Source: Trichoplax sp. H2 (taxonomy: Eukaryota; Placozoa; Uniplacotomia; Trichoplacea). From it: a stretch of 64,000 nt of DNA. The DNA is taken from positions 124,001 through 188,000 of the forward strand of contig NOWV01000044.1 in assembly GCA_003344405.1 (NCBI GenBank), in the 5' to 3' direction. Under the pieces are notes generated by a model. It ran no database searches, had not been told where the DNA came from, and saw only the letters and a list, made by a program, of their open reading frames with translations. This document shows positions 20,417-33,355 of the stretch, in pieces. Position 1 is the stretch's first letter. Each line of letters opens with the position of its first letter. Made by a program: the position numbers and the translations under genes.

Positions 20417-22029
20417 TAATTTATTAGCATGCCTGTGCTCTGTCAAGTTAAAATTGAATTAGTACGCAAATAGAGGCAATTAATGTAAAATTATCCTGCA
20501 CTATTATTTCTCTATTCCAAAATGCTATATAATATATTTGTGATTAATATCATTATAGTGCATATCAATATTGTACTAGCAAGCAACTGATGGCCGCCGG
20601 TTCATATTTGTGTATGTACGCGTATTAAACGGTAATAAATTATCCACTAATGATGTGCATACGCACCACGGTGCTTGATATTCAACGAACTTGATTTTGC
20701 TTGACGAAGGCAAGGACTACTGCACTAGAAATATCGCTTTTATTATCGAATAGTCCATGACGGAGGCCAAAATAGGTGGTATTACTAAACTCTAGCTTTA
20801 ACTTACGATTGTGTTCCATTTTGAACACTTTACCAGTTATACCCGCACTCAACTGCAACATTATATACTATACGCAAATATTGAGTAGCGATGGAAATGA
20901 AGTAGAAATTGAAAGAAAACTTGAATAGTGGACCATTGATCTATCATTAATGAATAAAGTAGTTACAGTACAGACTCCACTTCATCTTGCACAAGCAGAT
21001 TAATTTTATAATGTGAAATTGGCTCAATGATACCAAAATGGCTACTTGAAATTCTAATGTAATTGACAAGCTCAGTTAAGAATATACCGTTTGAAAGTTT
21101 TCATCCCTTTTATTTCTTTCTCGTATATTCAGCTTCAAAGAAACCTCCACTCAGCAGGTTTCGTATAGAAAGTAAAGGTTACAGCTTGATGGCGCATTAA
21201 ACTCCTAAAGTACAATCTCTACGTCGAGTAACATTTCTTACGGGAAGTTTTGAACGATATCACGTCAAATTCCCTCTGTTGTTCCACTGTGAATTGTAAT
21301 GAATTATTATGATTTAGTTCATTACTTAGGTTAGCATCGTACTGAAGCAATTTCTAATTCCATTTCCTTGCATATTACAGATTCATTAGTGATGATAAAA
21401 ATCAAACTATTAGAATAAGAACTAGTAATTCTGATGATGTATCGTCTTATTACGTCAACTTGGTTCGTCTAATAAATTACAGTATGTTCAGCCTACAACT
21501 GTAGCTACCGCATAATTCTCTCTGTGTCATCGTTACTTACTTTCATAGAGAGAAACGAAACGATGACCGAGAGGGAAGGCATAACAATTAATTAGTGATT
21601 AGAATTAGTGAAAATTACACTTCAAGCTTCTCGCAGAAATTATGAAGGATTTCGCTATCATCGCCTTTAAGCTCTTTAGTGACATTAAGAAATAATACAG
21701 GAAAATTTGCATCTAGTACAATAGTAAATCATCCATTGCATGGAGTTTTTTTTTTTCGCCTGGCCCTCTGGTCATCAATACCAGGAACTTCTAAAAAGAG
21801 AAAATTCCTGTCCAAAGTCCCTATTAACATGCTATCCTCTGCTCTCAATACCAGTGTGGTTTTACTGTGCTTTCAACTGACGTGAGCATGAGTAATGGGG
21901 TTACTATGACTGAGTTCTATCTATGGGAAGAAAAAGTCTTTTTTCTTTTACCTCTACCGGGCCGCGGCTAAAACCTATCCAACCAACAGTTGTATACTGG
22001 TTGAAAGGTGTTCAGCTATAGTGCAGCTT
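20417..22029. other. Intergenic, no gene recognised
   Basis: Downstream of the ROCO stop there are short, unrelated open frames only and no RNA gene was seen. It probably holds the ROCO 3' UTR at its left end. Confidence 0.5.
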
Positions 22030-23690
22030 TTAATATCTGATATTTTCTTGTACCTCTCTATGGCTAGTAGTACTATCAGCGATTATTAACGTACTACCAT
22101 GAACTTGTGGAAATATACAGTATATCTGATATTTTCTTGTATCTCTCTATGGGTAGTAGCACTATCGGTGACTAATAAAGAGCGAGCATGAACTGGTATA
22201 TGCCAACGGTCCATGTAAGGGTCTGGGCAAATACATGGACCGTCACATATACATATCTATCTGATATTTTCTTGTATCTCTCTATGGGTAGTAGTACTAT
22301 CAGCGAGTAGTAAAGAGCGAGCATAAACTTGAATGCTGTACATATATATCTGCTATTTTCTTGGAACTCTCCATGAGTGGTAGTCTATCAGCGCGACTGC
22401 TAAAGAGCTAGCATGGACTTGTAGAAATATACTGTACATCTGATATTTTGTTGTATCTCTCTAAGGGTAGTAGTACTATCAGCAACTGCTAAAGAACTAG
22501 CATGAACTTGTAGAAATAAACACTCTATCTGATATTTTCTTGTATCTCTATGGGTAATAGTACGATCAGCGATTGCTACTAGCATGAACTTGTAGAAATA
22601 TACAGTATATCTGATATTTTGTTGTATCTCTATGGGTAGTAGTACGATCAGCGATTGCTACTAGCATGAACTTGTAGAAATAAACTGTATATCTGATATT
22701 TTGTTGTACCTCTATGGGTAGTAGTACGATCAGCGATTGCTACTAGCATGAACTTGTAGAAACGTACAGTATATCTGATATTTTGTTCTATCTCTTTATG
22801 GATAGTAGTACTATCAGCGACTGCTAAAGAACTAGCATGAACTTGTAGAAATATACAGTATATCTGATATTTTGTTCTATCTCTTTATGGATAGTAGTAC
22901 TATCAGCGACTGCTAAAGAACTAGCATGAACTTGTAGAAATAAACACTATATCTGATATTTTCTTGTATCTCTCTATGGGTAGTAGCACTATCGGTGACT
23001 AATAAAGAGCGAGCATGAACTGGTATATGCCAACGGTCCATGTAAGGGTCTGGGCAATTACATGGACTGTCACATATACATATCTATCTGATATTTTCTT
23101 GTATCTCTCTATGGGTAGTAGTACTATCAGCGAGTACTAAAGAGCGAGCATAAACTTGAATGCTGTGCATATATATCTGCTATTTTCTTGGAACTCTCCA
23201 TGAGTGGTAGTCTATCAGCGCGACTGCTAAAGAGCTAGCATGGACTTGTAGAAATATACTGTACATCTGATATTTTCTTGTATCTTTCTATGAGTAGTAG
23301 TACGATCAGCGATTGCTACTAGCATGAACTTGTAGAAATAAACTGTTTATCTGATATTTTGTTGTATCTCTATGGGTAGTAGTACGATCAGCGATTGCTA
23401 CTAGCATGAACTTGTAGAAATATACAGTATATCTGATATTTTCTTCTATCTCTTTATGGATAGTAGTACTATCAGCGACTGCTAAAGAACTAGCATGAAC
23501 TTGTAGAAATATACAGTATATCTGATATTTTCTTCTATCTCTTTATGGATAGTAGTACTATCAGTAACTGCTAAAGAGCGAGCATGGACTGGTAGAAATA
23601 TGTCAATGATATTTTCTTGCATCTCTTTATGGGTAGTAGTACTATCAGCGAGGAAAGAAGTAGCATGGAGTTGGAGAAAGCTAGCAGTAG
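22030..23690. repeat. Minisatellite array, unit about 80-105 bp, with a higher-order repeat of about 835 bp
   Basis: The unit begins TATCTGATATTTTCTTGTAT, continues with TAGTAGTACTATCAGCGA and ends ACTTGTAGAAATATACAGTA; about 18 copies. A block of several units that contains a distinctive insert (GGTCCATGTA...TACATGGACC) at about 22120-22440 recurs at about 22960-23290, so units have been duplicated in groups. No frame is open across the array. Confidence 0.92.
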
Positions 23691-24513
23691 CATGGAGGAT
23701 AATTTAGAAAAGTCTGCAGGCAGAATCAAGTCTGATAGAGTACCAATGTCGAGATACTACATGATATGACATCATTCCATGGAGTTCGGTTGGGCACAGT
23801 ACCAGGTCCGGTACCAAGATGTTCCACATAGTCTTGATGTTGACGATCGGGCGGGGGACTAGTGGAAGTGGTTGCCATTGGCTGCTACGCCAAGCATGCA
23901 CTAAGTAGGGTAAGGAAGACAGCAGGGACTGCTATTGCTACTGTATGGGGATTTACCCAGTGGATTGAACTTAGTGGTCGAAATTGATTCCGGTAGATTT
24001 GATTTACTGTGACAACTTGATTGGATTGGATAGACAAACTGGGTGGAAAAATACACTAGGCAACGAATTGGATCTCTATCCATGCTTGTATCAATAAGCT
24101 TTGAAAAAGCTTGAAAGATATTATTGGATCATTCGGGGGTACATTAACACCGTGTTGCATTCAAATCCACTATTCGAACGTTTCCATTGGCGATTGAAAA
24201 AGAACGCAATTCACCATCAAAATCATTCTCCAAAACGGTTTGCTTTGATCGAGAAGGTCAAGATAGGAGAAGAGCTTGTCCTATCATTTGTTCTTGTATT
24301 CTGCTCACCAACTGATAGACGATTGAATTATTGTACAAGTTTAGACTAGAAAAAGAGACCCACTTTGCTCCTCCAATGCAGACTAAAAAGAAAGTAATGA
24401 TGACCATCATGGCGTTCTACTACAGGCATTAAAGTCTTTCCAACCAGTCACGATAGACGAGCATCCCAAAGCTTGTAGTCGACAGGCAAGAGTCCTACTT
24501 CACTTCTTTCAAG
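23691..24513. other. Upstream region of CYLD
   Basis: No protein-coding exon recognised. At the CYLD start the sequence CAAGATGGCCGCTAA (24510-24524) combines a strong initiation context with a match to the AAGATGGCSGC element bound by YY1-type factors near metazoan transcription starts. Promoter function is inference. Confidence 0.45.
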
Positions 24514-27500
24514 ATGGCCGCTAATCGATATAAAGATGAATTGGAACGCATTGCCAATGGGAAAAAATATTATTATGTAATAGAAGCGTTTGAAACGATA
24601 GCTACTGTAGTTGACACCGCCAGTTATAATCATTACATTATTTCACCTGGCGATATATTATCCATGGATCAATCGACCAGGAGAGGTTATCGATTACATC
24701 AGGCAGGAAATTTCCGATCACCATATCAACTTAAATTGAAGATCGAAAGCCTCAAGACACCCAAGATAATTAAAACCGTGGGTAAAGTTATAGATCATTG
24801 TACTAACCGTCTATCTATCGTCGAAGCTGCTATATTACTTGGTATTCGCGATGTGAACGAACGACAGAAAGTATATACAGAAACACTCGATAAAGTGATC
24901 AATGCTGAAATTGGTGATTGGATTGATATCACTCATGGCAAACATTTATACCAACTTTATCAAATCTCAGATATCGTGCCGGCCAAAAATAAAAAGATGC
25001 ATCTAGTCATTCGAGTCAGTCAGGTAATACAAATATTAAAACTCGATCTGCAACATGCTAGTGGCCAATCTACAATTGACTCTACTTTTGAAACGGCTAT
25101 TTTCCTGCCTCTTGCCCATAAACCCTTCTACCTATTGATCGAAAGCTCTATCACCAATAGACTCCTCGATCTTACTGTATGTACTGTATAGGGCTAACCT
25201 TAGATAGTTAGTATCATCATGCAACTAGGATCCCTCATTATATTGTCCATAAACCCTTCTACCTATTGATCGAAAGCTCTATCACCAATAGACTTCTCGA
25301 TCTTACTGTATGTACTGTATAGGGCTAACCTTAGATAGTTAGTATCGTCATGCAACTAGGATCCCTCATTATTTTGCAGCTTGACTAGATGTATTCAAAT
25401 GCTACGTAGTTGCTAGCGAATGAATGTTAAATACAGTAGGAGGTAAGTTTAATGTTAGCCCTGAAACTTTGACCTCTAATAAAAGTGACACACTACCGTT
25501 ATTATTCTACTGTAGAGTAAATTACTTTACCAGTCAGTTTTGAATGCAAATAAAAAATTATTAAGTAATTATGATTTGATTCATTTGCTCTCACCATTGA
25601 CTGTTTTGCTCATAGTAAGTGTATTTTAATCTTTGTTTGCTCCACTATTTTAGCCTATCCATGATATTGACACGGCGGCAAGATTGTATGACTTTCCTGC
25701 CGATAAAGTTGTATTTTTAAGTGCTACCAAACCTCAGACTGATCAAAATCAACGACATTCAAGCAAAATAAATAATTATAATGACGAGCAAACTTTGGAT
25801 AAAACTGATGCTGATAATTTATGTACGCGTAATCGCAACCGCAATGATCAAATCTTTCCCATGGCATACCCTGAAATACCTCGTAGGACGATGGAAGTCG
25901 ATGAAAATGTTAGCTCCATGTAATAAATGTGTCTGACAATAACTATCTTAGTCAAACGGTATTTTCTAAAAGGCTTTTATTACAAGCTTTTAGCAATAGC
26001 AGAGCAATAATTAATTACTACAAGAATCTAGTCTAAAATCGAAAGTATTCCGACCTCAAAGCGAAGTGAAGTCTCTTCTCTTCTGTGAGCTCATCTCTAC
26101 ACTTCTTAGAAACCTTTCCTTCAATCCATTTATAGCAACTTGATTAATCAACAATCAGACAGGAATTGATTATCAAACAAAACACTTTTCTCTAATCGTA
26201 CATTATTATTTTCTACAATCTAAATCATTTTACTTAAGATGTCACTACTCTTCTATTAACGTCTAGCCCCTTTCTTCGAAGAGCATCTTAACAATTACAG
26301 TGTTTCTAGCTAGATAAATCTTGTACCATAATTAGTCAACTGGCTACTATTAGTCATCAACAATTTCTAATATAGTAGTTAGCAATCATCTAATATTAAC
26401 TTCACGGTCATATCTATTCAAAGCAACCTAACTATATCAAATATAGCTAACCGTATTTCAAATATGGGTGTATCACTACACTCCAATCCTGCTACGTAGG
26501 CTAATCTAGTTGAAACAATTTGAACTATTTCAAGGACTAGTATAGCCCTTGCTGACAATGCTTGCGCATAATGTACTCGTAATATAATGTTGACTACTAT
26601 CGATTCATACCTTTAGCTCAACTTACTCATCGCGTTATGCTAAGCACCATTTCATTTTGCACTTTACAAAAAATAATGATGCTACTTTACTAGACCTCAG
26701 CTACTATATAGGATAATCGTACACAATAGCAGTAGTTTATAGTATTTAAGGTCAACATATCATCCAAGTATTGCTTTACATGTACTGACTTTTAAGTAAT
26801 ATTATCCTCAACTAATTGTGCTGGTGATTCTTCGAAACGTTACTTTACTAGCTGTACTAGTAGTATACTTACACCAACATATAAATTTATTCTAATATTT
26901 ACATAATTCATACAGTAGCGATCAATACTTACTATTTATTGATTGACACATGCTCGATAGGCAACAAGACATGCTGAAAATTTAACTCATCAGGAAAGCC
27001 TACGAACGCAATATAATGACCATGTCAAGCAATATGAACGTAGTAAAACTTTACCAAGACTTGGGGATAACAACTCATACTCACGGCAACTTCCGAGTTC
27101 ATCGATAGATGACACTGAAGTACAAAGAATATTGAAGCGATCAAAGGTAGAGAATCATTGCTTAATTACAAAGGACCGCCATGAGCATTGGCATGCGATT
27201 GAATTACAACTATGTTGCTTATATATACATAATAACATAATTTGTATACCTTCACTATAAAAATAGGAGACGGGAATATCTGTGACGTCGGATAATACAA
27301 GGAATAATCAACCTAAAATTCGTGAGGTTTGCTAGCAGTCTTTAATCCGTTTCTGTGTAACCCCTAGCGTATGTCTAGTAATATCTGAAAACGTTCAATT
27401 TACGTTACTTGCAGTGACATAGTCACAATGACGCCTTTAATCATATGTTTTTGTTCAAAAAATTTTATTCGTATCAATGAATGGAATAGGTTGATCAAGG

Positions 27501-30500
27501 TCTATATGGTGGTATTGCGACGGCAGCTAACAGCAACAGTAACAGCCGGCCTGAATCCATGTCAAACGTTATCGCGGTTACGAAAGGTCTTACTAATGTT
27601 AATCCACAGCACCTTCACTATGGTTATCCAGTATTGGTTGTTTTAAATAGCACACTTTACCGTGGCACTGTTGTTAGCTGTCGCACTGAAAGTAATGAAG
27701 CGGTCATCGAAGTGGTAAATTCTAGATTTCAAAACAAATAAAACGTTGACATAATTGAAACAATTACATGCAATATTTCTATTTTTTAATTATAACAATA
27801 GATTGAACTAAGACACATTTATGAGATACGTCGGACAGGTTTATCTAATAAAGATAAACACACAGTTGTTGTGCCGTATGACTTTATCTTTGTCGATAAT
27901 AGCGAATCGGTCAATGAAATTAGAAGTTATCAAGGCAGTACCGATATTGACATTCCAAGAGATTTTAAATCAAGTAGATTGGAAAATCGACCAGAAGATG
28001 TCTGGCGTCGAAAAAATATTTCTAAAGGCGGTAATAATAATACGATTAAAACAGAAACTAAAAAGCAATCTGTGAAATCAAACCAAGAGGCATCTTCAAT
28101 TACCACCGAATCAACATTACAGCTACTAGATTCAGTTGCAATTGGTAAGCGTATCGCGATCCTGGATAGCAATAATAAATATGGGGAAGTAACTAAAATG
28201 CGAACATTAGATGAACTTGATTTCATGGAACGTCAAAAACTATCCCATTCGATTAATGATGGTGTCAATATTTTCGTCACTGTTAAGCTCGAGAAAGTAA
28301 GGCATTTCCCTCCGTATAGTATTGTAGCACAAAGTATATAAATTTGGAAATAAAGCATACCTTCTTTAATCCTTAACTGAAATCATTTCTGATGTCAATG
28401 CCATTACATTTATCATTAAGATTAATTATTACTATCTTTTCTATCGATCGCATATTTATTATTTATTAGGAATCAGCAATTTATGGTCAAGAATTGATTA
28501 CAGCTGTGGCTAAGTATATATACTCTAAAACTAGCAAAGAAGTTATTGTCCCGTTAAACATGTGCAGACCTATACAATCTAATCGTTCATCTGACCTAAG
28601 AGTTGATGAACGTGCTCGACAAAGTAGGGCATTTCGTAAATATTGTATTTTTATTTCTAATCATCTCATATATTACTTCAATGTAACATATAAATTTAAG
28701 TATAGTATTGCTTTGTACACATTTTTTAGATTTCGGAGATTTCGATTCACCAATAGTAAAAGATTACATTCCGCCACCATCTTCACTTTCAACTCTTATG
28801 TATGGTGATAATCGAGGGATTCAAGGTCATAACAATTCCTGTTACCTGGACTGTACACTATTTAGTATGTTTTGCTGTAGCTCTAATTTCGACGAGATGC
28901 TACAACCCGAAAATTTTTCTAACGCCGACGGAAATTTAAAAGAAATTCAGGGTTGCCTAAGTAGTGGAATTGTTAATTGCTTAAGAAGGTACAGTATTGA
29001 AGTGAAACGGTCGTTGTTATTATTAATAAGGATGCAAAGATTTCGTAATAAATATCATGGTATCTTCGTGTAAATGACAAGATAAATCCAGTTTAATTTA
29101 TAACAATTACTTTGTATGTACGATGATTTTTTAAAGCCATGGTTTCGTTCGAGCTGATCGTGTGGCTAGATTTAGGCAGATTTTGGAAGCTACTGGCCAG
29201 ATAAAAGGTGTACTTGACCAAGAAAAAGGTAAACGGACTTATTAATCCCTAAGATTAAATTTCGGTGTATGCCGCACATCTAATTGACTTAGATCCGTAT
29301 TGCACACGTGTAAGCAGAGTTTCAGCGATATCTGGATTTACATTTCGTTAAACTATAGATCCAGAGGAATTTATCAATTTTTTAATGAATCTCCTGTGGC
29401 CAAAGAAGCCATTGCTGGAATTAAAACTTATGTAATCAACTATTTTAAAGACTACTATAGCTAAATCATGTAAATAGCACAGGATCATTTAGTACTTGTC
29501 GCATTTCAGATCAACAAACAATTCGTATGATGGCAATATTCTTCAAATTCTTGGTGTAAGAGATCCAAGAGAAACAATGCCGACGCTACAAAATTTGTAT
29601 GAAAAGTCCATGATATTTTCTGATATTAAATTTGCTAAGGTCAGCTTAATGCCTTGTATAACTGAAATTTTAATATTAATAGACTGATCTCACTTTGACT
29701 CAGCTTACTAATTCTTTACTTGTAATTATGTAGAAACCAAGTTGTTTAATATTACAATTACCACGTAACGGTCAAGATAAGATGTTTGATAAAACTTTTA
29801 TTAATCTTACCCTGGATATTTCTGATCAGATGGAAAATTGTAAGTTGATGAAATAATCAAAAAAATGATCGTACTTCAATTTCCATTCTTATATGCCCTT
29901 AAAATGCTATCTATCGATGTGAAATGATAAATATATGATGAATTACTATATTTTCTCTTCAGACATTCGTCGCTGCCTTATATGTGGTAAAATTGCAAAG
30001 TTGGAATGTGTAGCCTGTCGAAAAGAAAAGTTATTCGAGAAGTCATTTGCTCATGTTTCCTACTGCGAATGCTGTTACGATATTGTTCATTCTGATTCTG
30101 GACGTAGGATGCACTCGGATGATCTAAAATCATTAATCAAATTACAATCTGAGCATGATATAGATAGGCCACAAACAAATGATTGTAACAACAATCATAG
30201 AATTCAACTGAATTTATTTGCTGTTATTTGTATCTCCATATCCCACTATGTGGCATTTGTTCGCTGTGGTAACAAAGTCGACTCGAATTGGTGTTTCTAT
30301 GACAGCATGTTTGATCGTGATAGTAAGTCGAAGCTTTAAAACATATTATCTGGTAAATGTTTATAAATACGTCAAACACTATTTCTTTTTTATTATTTTC
30401 TAGTTACTGGTTACAATATTCCCCGCGTAGAAAGATTAGACGATGTAGCAACGTGGCTAAGTGATCATAGATACGCTTGTGAGGGCTATTTAAATGAGAA

Positions 30501-30564
30501 TGTACCAGATCGTTTACGGCGATTATTTGAAGATGCATATATTTGTATGTATAGCTCCGATTAA
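24514..30564 (+). CDS. CYLD: CYLD ubiquitin C-terminal hydrolase (K63/M1-linkage deubiquitinase)
   Basis: Exons: 24514-25176, 25654 to about 25918 (end unsure), about 26961-27146 (start unsure), 27267-27326, 27490-27714, 27826-28296, 28470-28623, 28730-28988, 29137-29228, 29359-29431, 29510-29639, 29734-29839, 29963-30322 and 30404-30564. From 27267 onward all junctions keep phase; total about 1,060 residues (human 956). The N-terminal part resembles human CYLD (ILLGIRDVNERQKVY against LLLAITNCEERFSLF). Two degenerate CAP-Gly-like segments lie in exons 27490 and 27826. The USP domain has the catalytic Cys (IQGHNNSCYLDCTLF, exon 28730), DPEEFINFL, His (SHYVAFV) and Asp (FYDSMFDRD) in exon 29963. 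A B-box zinc insert (CLICG, CVAC, CECC, H) is present. It ends DAYICMYSSD. The family trims K63- and linear polyubiquitin on signalling complexes that act on NF-kB. Confidence 0.95.
25117..25373. repeat. 131-bp tandem duplication covering the end and donor site of CYLD exon 1
   Basis: The segment from CATAAACCCTTCTACC at 25117 recurs at 25248 with only two or three changes. Each copy contains the last 60 or so coding bases of exon 1 and the donor ACT|GTATGT. The downstream copy is therefore an extra potential donor inside intron 1. Confidence 0.92.
25985..26485. repeat. Dispersed repeat, copy 1 (in a CYLD intron)
   Basis: About 470 bp with the same order of words as 52245-52705: AGAGCAATAATTA, AAATCTTGTACCATA, TCAACAATTTCTAATATA, GCCATCATCTAATA-like and AAATATGGGTGTATCACT. 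Gaps and substitutions are frequent. No terminal repeats, poly-A or open frame seen. It is probably an old non-autonomous mobile element. Confidence 0.75.
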
Positions 30565-31943
30565 CTTTATTTGATATTTTGGGGTTATAATTTGATCGAA
30601 AGATGTTACAATATATTTGAGATGACATACATTGAATGATATTATTGATATTGCGACTATAGTTATACTGTATATGAACATAATCTGTATTAAATTTCAC
30701 AGAACAGAATATGGTAAAATAGTTGTTTGTATACGAAAATCTGCCTAGTTAGTATTGTGTTAATAGTTTTGCCGTACTTTACCACGATGAATAATTAAAC
30801 TTTACGTTAAGAGTGCTTCACATATATTTGTAGTCATAACAGTCTGTTATTTAAATTGAAGTTGTAATTACAGCCGATGCTGTACAGTTTGATATGTATT
30901 TATGCTGTCATATTATATAGCTATTTTATAATAGTAATGAAAGTAAAATTATCTCATGCTTTTGCACACCCGAGTATTCTGTAATCGTTATAGTTATAAC
31001 TCCATGGTATCATATCGTTTAGTTTTAGTCAGTTAAATCATAGATTTACGCAAATTGGTAATTATTTTTATAATTATCCGTGTAACCTACAGAAATATGA
31101 TTTGAATAATATTTGTCATCCGAGATATTAATTTATCCTGATCTAGTGTGTATAGCTCTTAAAAATATTGTTAATCATTACGTATTAGACTACTCTATGT
31201 GGCACATATCGTTCCGATTGATATGTTCTATGCGTCATTTTCACTTGATTCCGCAAACTTTATAAAATGCCAAATTTTCTTTTATCTTCACGAGACTTTT
31301 CACATAATCATAGATACTGGATACTGTATTGGGTGCTTAACTCATTATCTAAAATTAACAACCAGTACCATTAACTTTATTATGTATTCCTGGGTATTTT
31401 GGACATTATGAATATGATTAATATGATGCTGCATTACAGTATATCTATCTTTGCTAACAAATTAATGCAATATTGAAGGTCTTTATCAATGTGAAATACT
31501 GCCATATAAAATAAAATTTAATTTAGGCAACAGTTTCTTTTCTAACTTGGTGAATGATTCATGATAAAATTAAAATTGATAATCATAATTTCGCTGTAAA
31601 TTTGCTATATAACAATAATTTTATTTCCTATCCTAAGCTGATTCAACCTCTTAAATTACTTCATGCCTGAACATTACGTACATTCTTTCAGTTGACACCG
31701 GCCCAATAAGCTGGGTTTCCAGAGCACAACATCATTAAGGCATAAGGAGTATAATTACTTATCATGAATTAAAATGCTACATCTATGAGTTTGGCACTGA
31801 CTTATCTGTATTCTATTCGTATGTATATAAAATTTAGGTATAATGTTGTCATTTAAAAGACTGAATTATCATTCATTATGTTAGAAATAGTAAATATTTT
31901 AACATAGCGAACGAATACTGTCTATTAGTCAAGTATTGGACTG
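30565..31943. other. Convergent intergenic region (3' ends of CYLD and of the LLTP/TSR-CTCK gene)
   Basis: No coding exon or RNA gene recognised. The two flanking genes point toward each other, so the stretch should contain both 3' UTRs. Confidence 0.5.
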
Positions 31944-33154
31944 TCAAATGGATTTATTGCATCCACATCGAATAGGATAGCGGTAATCTGCAACTTCGGT
32001 GTATTGGTAGCCTCTTCTCGTCTTGCACAACATTTGAACTGTTGTTTTTTGGGTGGCTGCAGGTAGACAGCCAGTCTGACATTGAGGTACTTTTTTGATG
32101 CTTTTACAAAAGTAATCACTTCGTTTGTAGGTATAAATGCCTCGATGAACATTACATTCTATAATAAGAATTAGCATATAAGAACATAATCGGCATATTG
32201 ATGGGTGCACTTTGAGGACATAACTAACTTTTTGGTCACGTTTGAATACTGGTATATATATATACATATAGAATGACATATTATTGATCGTACTATGAAA
32301 GATCCCATATTCGATCTAGATTTGCAGCGTTACGCGTAAAATAGGTAAAAGAATTAGAACTACGGCAATAAAATACACTATAAATGATAGTATGCTGTAT
32401 GGGAGTGTGGAATAAACTATTGAAATGCTTGTAGCACAATGTTAGTACCTGTAAGATAATTTTTAAGATCTAAAGACTAATATTCGGTAAAGTTGCTGAA
32501 TACCGAATATGCCGTAATATAGAATAAGAAATACAAATAGGACATATTAGCTACTGCCATTAGCTAAAATGAGATTAAAGCATGTATCTTCTATGTCAAC
32601 CAAACCAAAAATCAATTATAATCACGGAAGACAAAGTCATATTTACATAAGAATTGAATAAGCAGCTTCCGAAATCTCAAGCAATCCTAGAGAAATCGTA
32701 GCAAGTCTGCGCTATCAGACTTATATGATTGTCGTAATCAAAAAATTGAGTAACTTCTGTAGTAGTACAGTAATCATTAAGCTAGCTAGGGTTTATTCAA
32801 ATGCATTATGCTGTATTTCAGGTAACGACGAATAAGTAGATATGAGAATGCTTAGTATTTGACAAATCATAACCTTTTTTCATTACTATCCATCGTGCGA
32901 GTGGTAATGCTCGGGGAAATACTCTTACATTACACTACACCGGTTTAGCTTAAGTAAGATTTTCTAAAATTTAATTTGTTCATAAAATATGCTAATCTTA
33001 CCACAATTCATGCAACTCATTTCTTCTACACGTGGCTGGCAGCTTGCAATATTGTTATTGCAACTGATTGTTTGGAATCGACTTCGCACACCGCGGGAAC
33101 ATGGTCTACTAGTGGAGCAATTTGTCCAATCTGTCCAATTTCGAGCGAAACAAC
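31944..33154 (-). CDS. Thrombospondin type 1 repeat plus C-terminal cystine-knot exons (probably the last two exons of the LLTP gene)
   Basis: Exon 33002-33154 encodes a TSP1 repeat: WTDWTNCSTSRPC, then RGVRSRFQTISC, six cysteines and the WxxWxxC signature. Exon 31944-32158 (phase-matched, ending in TGA) encodes a Cys-rich end: CNVHRG, FCKSI, CQTGCLP, VQMLC and YPIRCGC before the stop. This fits the CTCK pattern of Slit/VWF/CCN proteins (C.P..[TK]..V.L.C...G.....V.....C.C). No signal-peptide exon was found upstream. A strong CAG|GTAATC donor at 33356/33355 in the preceding LLTP exon has the phase needed to splice to 33154 (201-nt intron). I therefore infer that these domains are the C terminus of the lipid transfer protein. 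A separate small secreted gene (CCN-like) is the alternative. Confidence 0.78.
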
Positions 33155-33355
33155 CTGAATGAATAAAGAGAATAAAAATAAAAATTCCCTTAGAATAATC
33201 ATAGTTTGTCTATCAAAATGATTGCGTAGATATGATCTCTATTCTTAACGACTAGGTATATTTTCGTCATACATTAGATAGTTTTACGATCATTTAGCTT
33301 TAGATTAAAGTATTTAAATGGTGTACAGATTCAACAGCGAATAATGCTCGATTAC

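Noticed and set aside
22030-23690. CRISPR-like array because of regular short repeats.
   Set aside because: Whole units repeat without unique spacers, and the sequence is from an animal genome.
24101-24349. 82-codon plus-strand frame upstream of CYLD.
   Set aside because: It starts with TTG, has no family resemblance and no splice site joining it to the CYLD ATG at 24514.
33300-33355. End of the LLTP protein at the TAA at 33300.
   Set aside because: Possible, but the strong in-phase donor just before it and the TSR exon after it make these 56 bases more likely intron; kept as the alternative.
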